The notes beneath the pieces were generated by a model. That model made no database searches. It had not been told where the DNA came from and saw nothing but the letters and a program-made list of their open reading frames with translations. Below are positions 8,848 to 17,660 of a DNA stretch of 64,000 nucleotides, one piece after another. Location: NCBI RefSeq assembly GCF_004327355.1, contig NZ_QJUM01000020.1:61269-125268 (forward strand). The letters are read 5' to 3'. The translations under genes were made by a program, and so were the position numbers. This DNA is from Phytopseudomonas dryadis (GTDB lineage: Bacteria; Pseudomonadota; Gammaproteobacteria; Pseudomonadales; Pseudomonadaceae). Every line of letters starts with the position of its first letter. Position 1 is the first letter of the stretch.

Positions 8848-10290
8848 ATGTCGACGATAACAAGAAAAGACGCTCGAGAAGAGGCCGTCCTGGCCGGACA
8901 ACCGCCGCTACTGAAGGACCCCTACGCACTGCATGAAGACGACGTGCTCGAACCCCCGACCACCTGGGCCGGGCGGCTGAGCTATCTCGGTCCGGGTATC
9001 ATCATTTCGGCCGCGGTGATCGGTTCGGGCGAACTGATCACGACCACGGCGCTTGGCGCCAAGGCGGGGTTCGTGCTGCTCTGGCTGGTCATCATCAGCA
9101 CCGCGCTCAAGGTCTGGGTACAGCTCGAACTCGCCCAGTGGTCGATCCTCAATGGCAAGCCTGCGCTACAGGGATACAGCCAGATAGGGCCGAAGTTCTT
9201 CGGCATCGGCTGGATCAACGCGCTATGGATCCTGATGGATTTCGCCAAGGTTCTGCAACGAGGCGGCATCATCGGCGGCACGGTGGCGGCGTTCAGTATC
9301 CTCTACCCGGTCGTCGGTGAACCGCTGGGCACGCCATCCCTGGTGTTCTGGACGGTCATGCTCATCGCCGGGGTGGTCGCGCTTCTCTACACCAACCGCT
9401 ATGGCATGCTCGAGCGCGCCGCTTTCGTCTCGGTGGTGATATTCACGCTGATCACCGTGGGGCTCGCCCTGGGGCTGCCCTTCACTCCCTTCGCCTATAC
9501 CGGCTCGACGCTGCTCGATGGGCTGAGTTTCGCCATTCCCGCGGGAACCCTGGGGTTCGCGGTGGCGATGTTCGGCATCACCGGGGTCGGCGCCGATGAA
9601 ATGACCACCTACACCTATTGGTGCATCGAAAAGGGCTACGCGCGCTGGACCGGGCCGAACAATGGCAGCGAAGCCCGCGCCAGACGCGCCGAAGGCTGGA
9701 TCAAGGTGATGCGCACCGACGTCCTGATCTCCTGGGTCATCTGTACGCTGTGCACCATGGCGTTCTACGTGATCGGCGCCGCGGTCCTGCATCCGCAGGG
9801 ATTGGTGCCCCAGGGCAACCAGATGATCACCACGCTCAGTCGCATCTATACCGACACCATGGGCCCCTGGGCGCACTGGCTGTTCCTGGTCGGCGCGATC
9901 ACCGTGCTGGGGTCGACGCTGATCGCCTCCACGGCCAGCGTACCGCGGCTCTGGGCCAATACGCTCGGTCTGCTGGGCGTGATCGACTGGCAGGACCTGG
10001 CCGCGCGCCAGCGGGCGATACGCATCATGACCGTGGTGTTTCCGATCATATGGGCCATGGGGTTTCTGGTGATCCAATCGCCCGTGCTGATGGTACAGAT
10101 AGGCGGCGTGGCCAGTGGTATCTTCCTGCTCGCCGTGGTCATCGCCGTCTGGCGATTGCGAGCCACCGAAGTACCCGAGCGTTTCAAGCGCAATCGCTTC
10201 TTCAGCGTGGCGTTGCTCTTGAGCAGCGTCGCCATCGTCGCGCTGGGGATCTACTCGACCGCCAACGTTTTCGGCTGGAGCATAGGCTGA
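8848..10290 (+). CDS. Nramp-fold permease lacking the canonical metal site
   Basis: This 480-residue polytopic membrane protein has Nramp-like sequence (L-G-P-G-I-I-I-S-A near residue 48 and about 11-12 hydrophobic segments). The metal-binding D-P-G-N of helix 1 is replaced by G-S-G-E (59-62), and the helix 6 M-P-H-N region by G-A-D-E (248-251). The two acidic replacements argue against standard manganese/iron uptake. Placement between the dehydrogenase and the regulator of a sugar-acid operon suggests it imports the operon's substrate. Automatic annotation would probably call it a divalent metal transporter. The ATG at 8848 was chosen because the longer frame overlaps the upstream gene. Confidence 0.75.
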   Translation: MSTITRKDAREEAVLAGQPPLLKDPYALHEDDVLEPPTTWAGRLSYLGPGIIISAAVIGSGELITTTALGAKAGFVLLWLVIISTALKVWVQLELAQWSILNGKPALQGYSQIGPKFFGIGWINALWILMDFAKVLQRGGIIGGTVAAFSILYPVVGEPLGTPSLVFWTVMLIAGVVALLYTNRYGMLERAAFVSVVIFTLITVGLALGLPFTPFAYTGSTLLDGLSFAIPAGTLGFAVAMFGITGVGADEMTTYTYWCIEKGYARWTGPNNGSEARARRAEGWIKVMRTDVLISWVICTLCTMAFYVIGAAVLHPQGLVPQGNQMITTLSRIYTDTMGPWAHWLFLVGAITVLGSTLIASTASVPRLWANTLGLLGVIDWQDLAARQRAIRIMTVVFPIIWAMGFLVIQSPVLMVQIGGVASGIFLLAVVIAVWRLRATEVPERFKRNRFFSVALLLSSVAIVALGIYSTANVFGWSIG

Positions 10291-10435
10291 GCCATGGCTG
10301 TCGCCGGTCGCATCCGTCCCGGGCATCGGGCGCCGTTACTCGGGCGGATCATCACCGCCAGGCAGGCACGGCCGGGCCCCGACTCGACGCGAGGAATTGC
10401 GCTAAAGTGGGCGTTTCATCCCGATGGGGCAGGTC

Positions 10436-11197
10436 ATGAAAGTCGCCAAGCGTCGCCAACTGATCCTCGATCTGATCCACAGCGGCAATACCAATGTCGA
10501 GACGCTCTGTGGCCACCTCGGTGTGTCCGAGGCCACGGTGCGACGCGATCTCACCGCCCTCGCCGAGCAGGGGTTGATCATGCGGATCTACGGTGGCGCC
10601 GCCCATATCGGCACCCGGGAACCCGAAGCCTCGCTGCAGGAACGCAGTGGCCACTTCAGCTCGGACAAGGCCCGCATCGCCCGCGCCGCGCTGGCCCACA
10701 TCGAGGACCATGACACCATACTGCTCGACGGCGGGACCTCCACGGCGGCGCTGGCCAAGCTGCTGGGCCAGCGGCGCGGGCTGCATGTCATCACCAACAA
10801 CCTGCTGGCGGCCACTGCGCTCGGCGAACTGCCCGAGGGGCGTGTCACCCTGCTGGGTGGCGATCTGCGCAGCAGCAGCATGGCCACCTTCGGGCCGGCC
10901 GCCATGGCCGTATTGGAGCGCCTCACTGCGGACAAGGTCTTCGTCAGCGCCGACGGCGTCGTCGCCGGTCGCGGCCTGTGCGAGGCCAGCGCCGGGCAGT
11001 CCTACCTCAAGGAGCGGATGATCCAGCAGGCCGCCGCGGTGTTCATCCTGGCGGACGCCAGCAAGCTCGGCCGCGACCGCCAGCAGTACTGGACGCCGCT
11101 CAACACGCCCTGGACGCTGATCACCTACCGTGCCTCGGCGGATCTGCTCGCGCCGTTCGAAGCGGACCCCTGGTCACACGTGGAGCAGGCAGGTTGA
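10436..11197 (+). CDS. DeoR-family transcriptional regulator
   Basis: This protein has 253 residues. The N-terminal DeoR helix-turn-helix shows R-R-x-x-I-L-D-L-I, then V-S-E-A-T-V-R-R-D-L and the wing R-I-Y-G-G-A. The C-terminal sugar-phosphate sensor part shows L-D-G-G-T-S-T-A-A-L, then V-I-T-N-N and L-L-G-G-D-L-R. A GGGGCAGG ribosome site favours the ATG at 10436 over that at 10424. DeoR sensors usually bind phosphorylated sugar intermediates, so the 4-phospho acid or dihydroxyacetone phosphate is a reasonable inducer. It closes the cluster that starts at 3484 and is its likely repressor. Confidence 0.87.
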   Translation: MKVAKRRQLILDLIHSGNTNVETLCGHLGVSEATVRRDLTALAEQGLIMRIYGGAAHIGTREPEASLQERSGHFSSDKARIARAALAHIEDHDTILLDGGTSTAALAKLLGQRRGLHVITNNLLAATALGELPEGRVTLLGGDLRSSSMATFGPAAMAVLERLTADKVFVSADGVVAGRGLCEASAGQSYLKERMIQQAAAVFILADASKLGRDRQQYWTPLNTPWTLITYRASADLLAPFEADPWSHVEQAG

Positions 11198-11249
11198 CGG
11201 GCAGAACCCGCGACATGCCCGCCGGCGCCGGCCCGCAGGATCGCTGGCC

Positions 11250-12192
11250 TCAAAGCTGTCTCGGCCCGTGCGCCAGTTCGCCGCTCAGGGCCATCTGGCG
11301 CGCCCATTGGGCGTTGCGCTCGAAGCCGTAGCGCTGCTGCAGCGACAGGGTCTCGCCACCCATGTACTGGGCCTGGCTCTGCAGCAACAGCAGGGCGCTG
11401 ACGGTGTCGCCACGTTCGATATAGGCCGCGATCGCTTCGTCGATCAGCGGGTACAGGTCGTTGTGCTTGCTGCCGCCGCAGGGGATGGCGCGAAACCCCG
11501 CGCGCCGTTGCCACAGGGGGTCGTCGGCCAGCTCCGCCGGGCCGTCCGCCTGGCTGACCAGGAGGGACGACGCGTCGGCGTATTCCGGTAGTCGTTGCAG
11601 GATGCGTTCGAGCAGCACGATGGCCTCGTCCACTGCCTGCCGACCGACCAGCAGGCGCGCTTTTTCGTAGGCGGCCTGCGGCGCGTCGGGGTCTTGGCTG
11701 AAGTCGGGATGCTCCAGGTAGCCATCGTCATCCTCCAGGCCCTGCGAGGCGGCGAGAAAGGTGTCCAGGCTGGAGAAGGCCGGCACCAGGCTAATGCCTG
11801 TCAGTTAAGCGTTTGGCCCACAAAACGGCAGCTTGCCCTGGTCCTGTAGGAGCCGCGACCCCGCGGCGAATGGTGCCCACGCCTCGGATTCCACTGGATG
11901 GCGACCTCGCATCGCGCCGAGGTCGACGCTCCTACACGGGCGGCGGTTTGCCGCTCTTCTGCTCCTACAAAAACCTTATCTGATCGGCATTGGGCACCAG
12001 GCGCCCTTCGTCGTGGTAGGTCTCGGCCACCAGCGGCGCGCATCCCTCCTGGCCCACCGGCCAGTACAGGCCGTAGCTGTCGCCGTTGCCCAGGGCGTGC
12101 TCGGCGAAGGGCACGAAGCCCGGCATGCTTCCCGGCGTACAGACGCTGTCCAGGCTGATCTCGGCGACGCGATCGGGCAGTTTCAGGGGCAT
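11250..12192 (-). pseudogene. Gene of unknown function split by a MITE insertion
   Basis: Two minus-strand fragments belong to one gene: an upstream part beginning M-P-L-K-L-P-D-R-V at 12192 (preceded by ACGGAG) and a downstream part that continues P-A-F-S-S-L-D-T-F-L to the stop at 11250. They are separated by a 201-bp element plus one copy of a 10-bp target duplication. Removing those 211 bp joins the halves in frame (G-R-L-V-P then A-F-S-S) into a 243-residue protein. The insertion shifts the frame and adds stop codons. The N-terminal part has a Y-W-P-V-G-Q-E / V-A-E-T-Y-H-D-E pattern, and the C-terminal part is acidic and helical. I do not recognise a function. Confidence 0.8.
11792..11992. 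mobile_element. 201-bp MITE with IS4-like ends and a REP pair inside
   Basis: The ends are imperfect inverted repeats, TAATGCCTGTCAGTTAAG on the left and CAATGCCGATCAGATAAG read from the right. Both closely resemble the terminal repeat I remember for IS4. A perfect 10-bp direct repeat, GGCACCAGGC, flanks it (11782-11791 and 11993-12002), a length typical of IS4-family target duplications. It encodes nothing; the interior is a REP-type palindrome pair (GTAGGAGCC to GCTCCTAC). It must have been moved by a transposase supplied elsewhere. Confidence 0.8.
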
Positions 12193-12243
12193 GGGCGGCT
12201 CCGTGCGAATGGGCTGGGCCACGGCAGTCTACCCCAGTGCCGC

Positions 12244-15200
12244 TCAGCCATCTTCGCGCGCCGGCTCCTGGATGCGGTAGCAGGCCACGTACAGCGCCGG
12301 GAGGAACAGCAGGGTCAGCAGGGTGGCGCTGAAGATGCCGCCGATCATGGCGTAGGCCATCGGCCCCCAGAACACTTCGCGGGCGATGGGGATCATGCCC
12401 AGGCTGGCCGCGGCGGCGGTCAGCAGGATCGGCCGGCGGCGGTGCTGGGTGGCCTCGATCACCGCCTTCCAGGGTGAGTCGCCGGCCCGTTCGAAGGCGT
12501 CGATCTGGGTCACCAGGATCACCGAGTTGCGGATGATGATGCCGATCAGCGCCAGCACGCCGAGGATGGCGACGAAGCCCATGGGCGTGCCGGTGGGCAC
12601 CAGGGCCAGCACCACGCCGATCAGCCCCAGCGGCGCCACGCTGAACACCAGGAAGGTCTTGGCCACGCTGTGCAGCTGGATCATCAGGAAGGTGGCCATG
12701 AGGAACAGCATCAGCGGCAGCACGCTGGCGATCGGGCCCTGGGCCTTGCCGCTCTCTTCCACGGTGCCGCCGGTGGCGACGCTGTAGCCCGGCGGCAGCG
12801 CGTCGGCGAAGGTGCGGATGTCCGGTGCCAGGTTGGCGACCAGGTCGGTGGGCTGGATGTCGCCGACCACCGACGCCTTGAGGGTGATGGTCGGCTTGCG
12901 GTCGCGGCGCCAGACCAGCGGCTGCTCCAGCTCGTAGCCGACGCTGGCGAAGGCGCGCAGCGGGATGGAGGTGCCGCTGGGATTGACGATCTGCAGGTTC
13001 TCCAGGGTTTCCGGCGAGCTGCGCTCACTGTCCTCGGCGCGGCCGATGACGTCGATCAGGTAGATGTCGTCCTTCACCTGGGTCACGCTCACGCCGCTGA
13101 CGATGCTGTTCAGCACATTGGCCACATCCTCGGAGGACAGCCCCAACTGGCGTGCCTTGTCCTGGGCGATGTCGATGCGCAGCACCTTGCCCGGCTCGTT
13201 CCAGTCGTAGACCATCTCACCGATGTCCGGGTTGCCGTCCAGCAGGGTGGCCAGCTCCAGGGCATGCTTGCGCACCTGGTCGACATCCTTGCCGCTGATG
13301 CGGTACTGGATCGGCCGCCCCACCGGCGGGCCCATCTCCAGCGGCTGGACGAAGCCACTGATGCCGACGAACTCCTCGCGCAAGCGTTGCCTCAGTTTGC
13401 CGATCAGCCGGTCGCGGGCGTCGATGTCCTGGCTGACGATCACCAGCTGCGCATAGAAGGGGTTCTGCAACTGCTGATCCAGCGGCAGGTAGAAACGCAG
13501 CGCGCCCTGGCCGATGTAGGTGCTCCAGCGGGCGATGTCGGGGTCGTCCACGAGGCTGGCCTCGAGGCGGTCGACCGCGGCGCGGGTCTCGTTGATCGAG
13601 GCGTTCTGCGGCAGGTTGAGGTCGACCAGGATCTCCGGGCGATCCGACGCCGGGAAGAACTGGCTCTGCACCTGGGTCATGCCCGCCAGGGAGGCGAGGA
13701 ACAGCGCCACGGTCAGGCCGATGGTCCACCAGCGGTGGCGCATGGCCAACAGCAGACCCTGGTCGAAAGCCCGGGCGATGCGCCCCGGGCCTTTATCCTT
13801 GCTCTTCAGGCGCTTGGGCAGGATGTGCACGGCGATCACCGGGGCGAACACCACGGCCACCACCCAGGACAGCGACAAGGCCACCGCGATCACGGCGAAC
13901 AGGGTGAAGGTGTACTCGCCGGCCGAACTGGCGTTGAGGCCGATGGGCACGAAGCCGGCCACCGTCACCAGGGTGCCGGTGAGCATGGGGAAGGCCGTGG
14001 AGGTATAGGCGAAGGTGCCGGCGTCGTGCAGCGAGTCGCCTTTTTCCAGGCGCGTGACCATGATCTCGACGGTGATCATGGCATCATCCACCAGCAGGCC
14101 GAGGGCGATGATCAGCGCGCCCAGGGAGATGCGCTGCATGGTGATGCCGCTGTACTCCATGAACATGAAGACCATGGCCAGCACCAGGGGGATCGAGCAG
14201 GCCACCACCAGGCCGGCGCGGATACCGAGGCTGACGAAGCTGACCAGCATGACGATCAGCACCGCCTCGAACAGCGCGCGGGTGAAACCGCTGACGGCTT
14301 CCTCGACCACCTCGGCCTGGTCGGAGACCACGTGCACGCCGACCCCCACCGGCAGGTCGGCGGCCAGCGCGTCCATCCTCGCGTGCAAGGCCTTGCCGAA
14401 GGACTGGATGTTGCCGCCGTCGCGCATGGCGATGGCCAGGCCGATGGCGGGCGTACCGTTGTAGCGGAACAGCGCCTGCGGCGGATCGGCGTAGCCCCGG
14501 CTGATCTCGGCGATATCGGCCAGGCGGTAGAAGCGCTCGTCGAGGCGCAGGTTGACGTTGCGCAGGTCGGCTTCGGAGGCGAACTGGCCGCTGGTGCGCA
14601 CGGAAATGCGCTCCGGCCCGGCCTCGATCACCCCGGAGGGGGTCACCGCGTTCTGCGCCTGCAGGCTCTGCATCACTTGGGCCTGGTCGATACCCAGGGC
14701 CGCCAGCTTGCGGGTGGAGAAATCGAGGAAGAACACCTCGTTCTGCTGGCCGACCATCTGCACCTTGCCCAGATCGGGCACGCTGCGGATCTCGGCGCGC
14801 ACCTGCTCGACGTAGTCGCGCAGCGCCCGCATGCTCAGGCCCTCGCCGGTGAAGGCGTAGATGGAGCCGAACACGTCGCCGAATTCGTCGTTGAACGAAG
14901 GACCCTGCAAGCCCTGGGGGAACTCGCCACGGATGTCGTCGACCTTCTTGCGCACCTGGTACCAGATCTCGGGAATGTCGCCGGCCTTGGTGGTGTCGCG
15001 CAGGAACACCATGATGGTCGATTCGCCGGGGCGGGTGTAGCTCTTCACGTAGTCAAGCGAGTCGAGTTCCTCGAGCTTCTTCTCGATGCGGTCGGTGACC
15101 TGGCTCAGGGTCTCGTCCACCGTGGCGCCGGGCCAGCGGGTCTGGATCACCATGGTCTTGATGGTGAACGCCGGGTCTTCCTCGCGGCCCAGGTTCAGGT

Positions 15201-15315
15201 AGGAAATGACGCCCATGAGCAGGGCGACGAACATCAGGTACCAGACGAACGACTGGTGGCGCAGCGCCCAGTCGGAAAGGTTGAAGCCGTCCTTGCGCGG
15301 CGCCTGCTGGTTCAT
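12244..15315 (-). CDS. RND-family efflux pump, inner-membrane permease
   Basis: This 1023-residue RND transporter has an N-terminal membrane helix (about residues 22-40), two large periplasmic loops, and the proton-relay pair Asp410-Asp411 in G-L-L-V-D-D-A-M of helix 4. It is last in a three-gene operon behind two periplasmic adaptor lipoproteins, and its start overlaps the stop of the second adaptor (ATGA). Two adaptors before one RND pump is the layout of triABC in P. aeruginosa, which exports triclosan and other compounds using a separately encoded outer-membrane channel. No channel gene is adjacent here. Substrate unknown. Confidence 0.92.
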   Translation of the reverse strand: MNQQAPRKDGFNLSDWALRHQSFVWYLMFVALLMGVISYLNLGREEDPAFTIKTMVIQTRWPGATVDETLSQVTDRIEKKLEELDSLDYVKSYTRPGESTIMVFLRDTTKAGDIPEIWYQVRKKVDDIRGEFPQGLQGPSFNDEFGDVFGSIYAFTGEGLSMRALRDYVEQVRAEIRSVPDLGKVQMVGQQNEVFFLDFSTRKLAALGIDQAQVMQSLQAQNAVTPSGVIEAGPERISVRTSGQFASEADLRNVNLRLDERFYRLADIAEISRGYADPPQALFRYNGTPAIGLAIAMRDGGNIQSFGKALHARMDALAADLPVGVGVHVVSDQAEVVEEAVSGFTRALFEAVLIVMLVSFVSLGIRAGLVVACSIPLVLAMVFMFMEYSGITMQRISLGALIIALGLLVDDAMITVEIMVTRLEKGDSLHDAGTFAYTSTAFPMLTGTLVTVAGFVPIGLNASSAGEYTFTLFAVIAVALSLSWVVAVVFAPVIAVHILPKRLKSKDKGPGRIARAFDQGLLLAMRHRWWTIGLTVALFLASLAGMTQVQSQFFPASDRPEILVDLNLPQNASINETRAAVDRLEASLVDDPDIARWSTYIGQGALRFYLPLDQQLQNPFYAQLVIVSQDIDARDRLIGKLRQRLREEFVGISGFVQPLEMGPPVGRPIQYRISGKDVDQVRKHALELATLLDGNPDIGEMVYDWNEPGKVLRIDIAQDKARQLGLSSEDVANVLNSIVSGVSVTQVKDDIYLIDVIGRAEDSERSSPETLENLQIVNPSGTSIPLRAFASVGYELEQPLVWRRDRKPTITLKASVVGDIQPTDLVANLAPDIRTFADALPPGYSVATGGTVEESGKAQGPIASVLPLMLFLMATFLMIQLHSVAKTFLVFSVAPLGLIGVVLALVPTGTPMGFVAILGVLALIGIIIRNSVILVTQIDAFERAGDSPWKAVIEATQHRRRPILLTAAAASLGMIPIAREVFWGPMAYAMIGGIFSATLLTLLFLPALYVACYRIQEPAREDG

Positions 15316-16406
15316 GGTGCCACGCCCTCGTCGATGCGTATCCGTTGACCTTCGTGCAGCTCGCTGAGGCCGGCGCTGACCACCTTGTCGCCCGGGGCGA
15401 GTTCGCCCTCGACGCTGACCCGTTCGCCCTCGCGCCCGAGCACCCGGACCGGCCGCGGGCTGACGGTCTGCGCAGCGCTGTCGATGACCCAGACCCGCGG
15501 CTGGCCGTCGACCTCCTGTACGGCGCTGGCCGGCAGCACGCTGCGCGGCTGCACCGGCCGCATCAGGCTGACGCTGACCGCGGTGCCCAGGCGCAGCCCT
15601 GGCGGTGTCTGCTCCAGGGACAGGCGCGCGCGGCGGGTACGGGTGCCGGCGTCGGCACGCGGCTCCAGCTCGCGCAGGCGCCCACGGCTGGCGACCTTCG
15701 GCTCGAGTTGCGAGGCCACGGTGAACTGCACTTCAGCGTCCAGGGCGTCGGCCAGCTCCACCGGCAGGTCGAACACCGCCTCCTTGACCTCGGGACGGGC
15801 CAGGGTCACCACGTCCTGGCCGGCGCCGACCACCTGCCCGGCTTCGACGTGCCAAGCGGTGACCACGGCATCGAAGTCGCTGCCGAGGGTGCCGTAACCG
15901 AGCCGGTCGCGGGCCTGGCGCGCGGCGGCGGCGGCCTGGTCGCGGCTGCTGCGGGCGCTGCTCAGTTCGGTCTGCGCCTGCTCCAGTACGGCCTTGGCGC
16001 CGACCCCGCGGTCGAACAGCTCCTGCTGGCGGCGGGCGTTGGCCTGGGCGTTGATCCACTGCGCCTCGCTGCGGGCCTGGTCGCCCTCGCTGGCGCGCAG
16101 GGCGTTCTGCTGGTCGGTCGGATCGAGGATGGCCAGGGGTTCGCCGGCCTTCACCTCGGCGCCGGCATCCACCAGGCGCCGGGCCACCCGGCCGCCGACG
16201 CGAAAGCCCAGGGTGCTCTGCACCCGCGCCTCGATGGTGCCGGCGAAGCGCCCCAGGGCCTGTTCATCGAGCTGCTGCACCTCGGCGTAGAGCACGGGGC
16301 GGATCGGCGCCGCGGGGGCGTCGTCGTCGCAGCCGGCGAGCAGCACGGCGCAGGGCAGCAGGCAGGCCGCGGCGATACGGTGCGGTAACGGGCTGTGCAC
16401 CTTCAT
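15312..16406 (-). CDS. RND efflux periplasmic adaptor lipoprotein (second of two)
   Basis: This 364-residue membrane fusion protein has a lipoprotein signal peptide with the lipobox L-A-G-C near residue 25. Next come a barrel/lipoyl segment (G-F-R-V-G-G-R-V-A-R-R-L-V-D-A-G), a helical hairpin and a C-terminal barrel rich in valine. It anchors to the inner membrane and bridges the pump to an outer-membrane channel. Start and stop overlap the neighbours by 4 bases each, so the three genes should be translated in a coupled manner. It is related to, but clearly different from, the preceding adaptor, suggesting a mixed adaptor assembly. Confidence 0.9.
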   Translation of the reverse strand: MKVHSPLPHRIAAACLLPCAVLLAGCDDDAPAAPIRPVLYAEVQQLDEQALGRFAGTIEARVQSTLGFRVGGRVARRLVDAGAEVKAGEPLAILDPTDQQNALRASEGDQARSEAQWINAQANARRQQELFDRGVGAKAVLEQAQTELSSARSSRDQAAAAARQARDRLGYGTLGSDFDAVVTAWHVEAGQVVGAGQDVVTLARPEVKEAVFDLPVELADALDAEVQFTVASQLEPKVASRGRLRELEPRADAGTRTRRARLSLEQTPPGLRLGTAVSVSLMRPVQPRSVLPASAVQEVDGQPRVWVIDSAAQTVSPRPVRVLGREGERVSVEGELAPGDKVVSAGLSELHEGQRIRIDEGVAP

Positions 16407-17503
16407 GGCTGCTCTCCGGCGCTGCGATCGGTGGCGATCTCCACCCGCTGCCCGGGATGCAGCAGCTGTCCGCCGGCCACCACCACCCGGTCGCCGTCGT
16501 CGAGGCCGTCGCTGATGATCACCTTGTCGGTCAGGTAGCGGCCCACGCGCACGGGGTGCAGGGCGACCTTGCCCTCGGCGTCGAGTCGCCAGACCGCCGG
16601 TTCGCGCTCGGCCTTGGTCAGTGCCGACCAGGGCAACTCGACGCTGCGCGTGGCCGGGTTGCGCACCTGGGCGCTGACCGCGGCGCCCAGGGTCATGGCC
16701 GGCGGCGCCTGCTCCAGGCTCACCTTGACCTGCACCGTGCCGCTGCGCGCCGAGACCGTTGGCGTGACTTCGCGCACCGTGCCCTCGGCGCTGACCGTCG
16801 GGTCCTCGAGCAGGGTGACCTGCAGGCGCTGCCCGCTGGGGGCGGCGAGCAGGGATTCGTAGACGTTGAACACCGCATCGCGTTCGCCGTCGCGGGCCAG
16901 GCTGAAGACCGGCGCGGTGGCCTGCACCACCTGGCCGACCTCGGCCTGGCGCGCGGTGATCAGCCCCGCCGCCTCGGCGCGCAGTTCGGTGTAGCCGCTC
17001 TGCTCGCGGGCATCGGCCAGTTGTGCCTCGGCAGCGGCCAGGCTGTTGCGCGCGCTGCGTTCGCTGGCCAGGGCGCTGTCGTATTCGCTGCGGCTGGTGT
17101 AGCCCTTGGGCAGCAGTTGCTGCTGGCGCCAGAGGTTGGCCGCGCTCAGCTTGAGTTGCCCGCGCGCCGCCTCGGCCGCGGCTTCGGCGGAGCGCACGGC
17201 GTTGCGCTGATCCTGCGGGTCGAGGCGGGCCAGTACCTGCTCGGCCTCGACACGGTCGCCGACGTCGACCAGGCGTTCGACGATCTTGCCGCCGATACGG
17301 AACGACAGGTCGGTCTGCACCCGGGCCTGGATGTCGCCGGTGATGCTGGCGTCGGTGGCATAATCGACGATGCTCACCGTCGCCACCCGAACCCGCGGGT
17401 GCTGCGGCTCGGGCGGCGCCTGCTCGCCGCAGCCGGCCAGGATCGCGCAGGCCAGCAGGCCCGCGGTGGCGCGGTGCGAAACGAAGAAGGGGACGGACGG
17501 CAT
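16403..17503 (-). CDS. RND efflux periplasmic adaptor lipoprotein (first of two)
   Basis: This 366-residue membrane fusion protein starts M-P-S-V-P-F-F, with the lipobox L-A-G-C (mature Cys near residue 25) and a lipoyl-like segment S-F-R-I-G-G-K-I-V-E-R-L-V-D-V-G. It is first gene of the pump operon. Its start lies 157 bp from the divergent radical SAM gene, so the two promoters share the region that contains a LexA box. It should work with the adaptor at 15312-16406 and the RND pump at 12244-15315. Confidence 0.9.
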   Translation of the reverse strand: MPSVPFFVSHRATAGLLACAILAGCGEQAPPEPQHPRVRVATVSIVDYATDASITGDIQARVQTDLSFRIGGKIVERLVDVGDRVEAEQVLARLDPQDQRNAVRSAEAAAEAARGQLKLSAANLWRQQQLLPKGYTSRSEYDSALASERSARNSLAAAEAQLADAREQSGYTELRAEAAGLITARQAEVGQVVQATAPVFSLARDGERDAVFNVYESLLAAPSGQRLQVTLLEDPTVSAEGTVREVTPTVSARSGTVQVKVSLEQAPPAMTLGAAVSAQVRNPATRSVELPWSALTKAEREPAVWRLDAEGKVALHPVRVGRYLTDKVIISDGLDDGDRVVVAGGQLLHPGQRVEIATDRSAGEQP

Positions 17504-17627
17504 GCGGGCTCCGGCACGGTGGTCGATGCGATGGGCTGTGCAATTGCGACCGCGAGCACCGACGAACGGTTCAGCCAACCTTTGCCGCCGACGAGGGCCC
17601 CTTGTGGGGTTGCGGTGAAAGCGAATA

Positions 17628-17643
17628 CTGTATTTATATACAG
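17628..17643. promoter_or_regulatory. LexA (SOS) box
   Basis: The 16-mer CTGTATTTATATACAG has perfect CTGT/ACAG ends and an AT-only centre, very close to the E. coli consensus. It ends 17 bases before the ATG of the radical SAM gene at 17661, so LexA binding should block that gene. It is 125 bp from the divergent efflux operon start, so an effect there is possible but less likely. Confidence 0.9.
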
Positions 17644-17660
17644 TTATCGAGTGCGACACC

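Noticed and set aside
12670..15348. Very long open frame antisense to the RND pump
   Set aside because: High-GC coding DNA commonly leaves the opposite strand open. The predicted protein is a low-complexity mix of His, Gly, Gln and Asp, while the RND frame has full family motifs.
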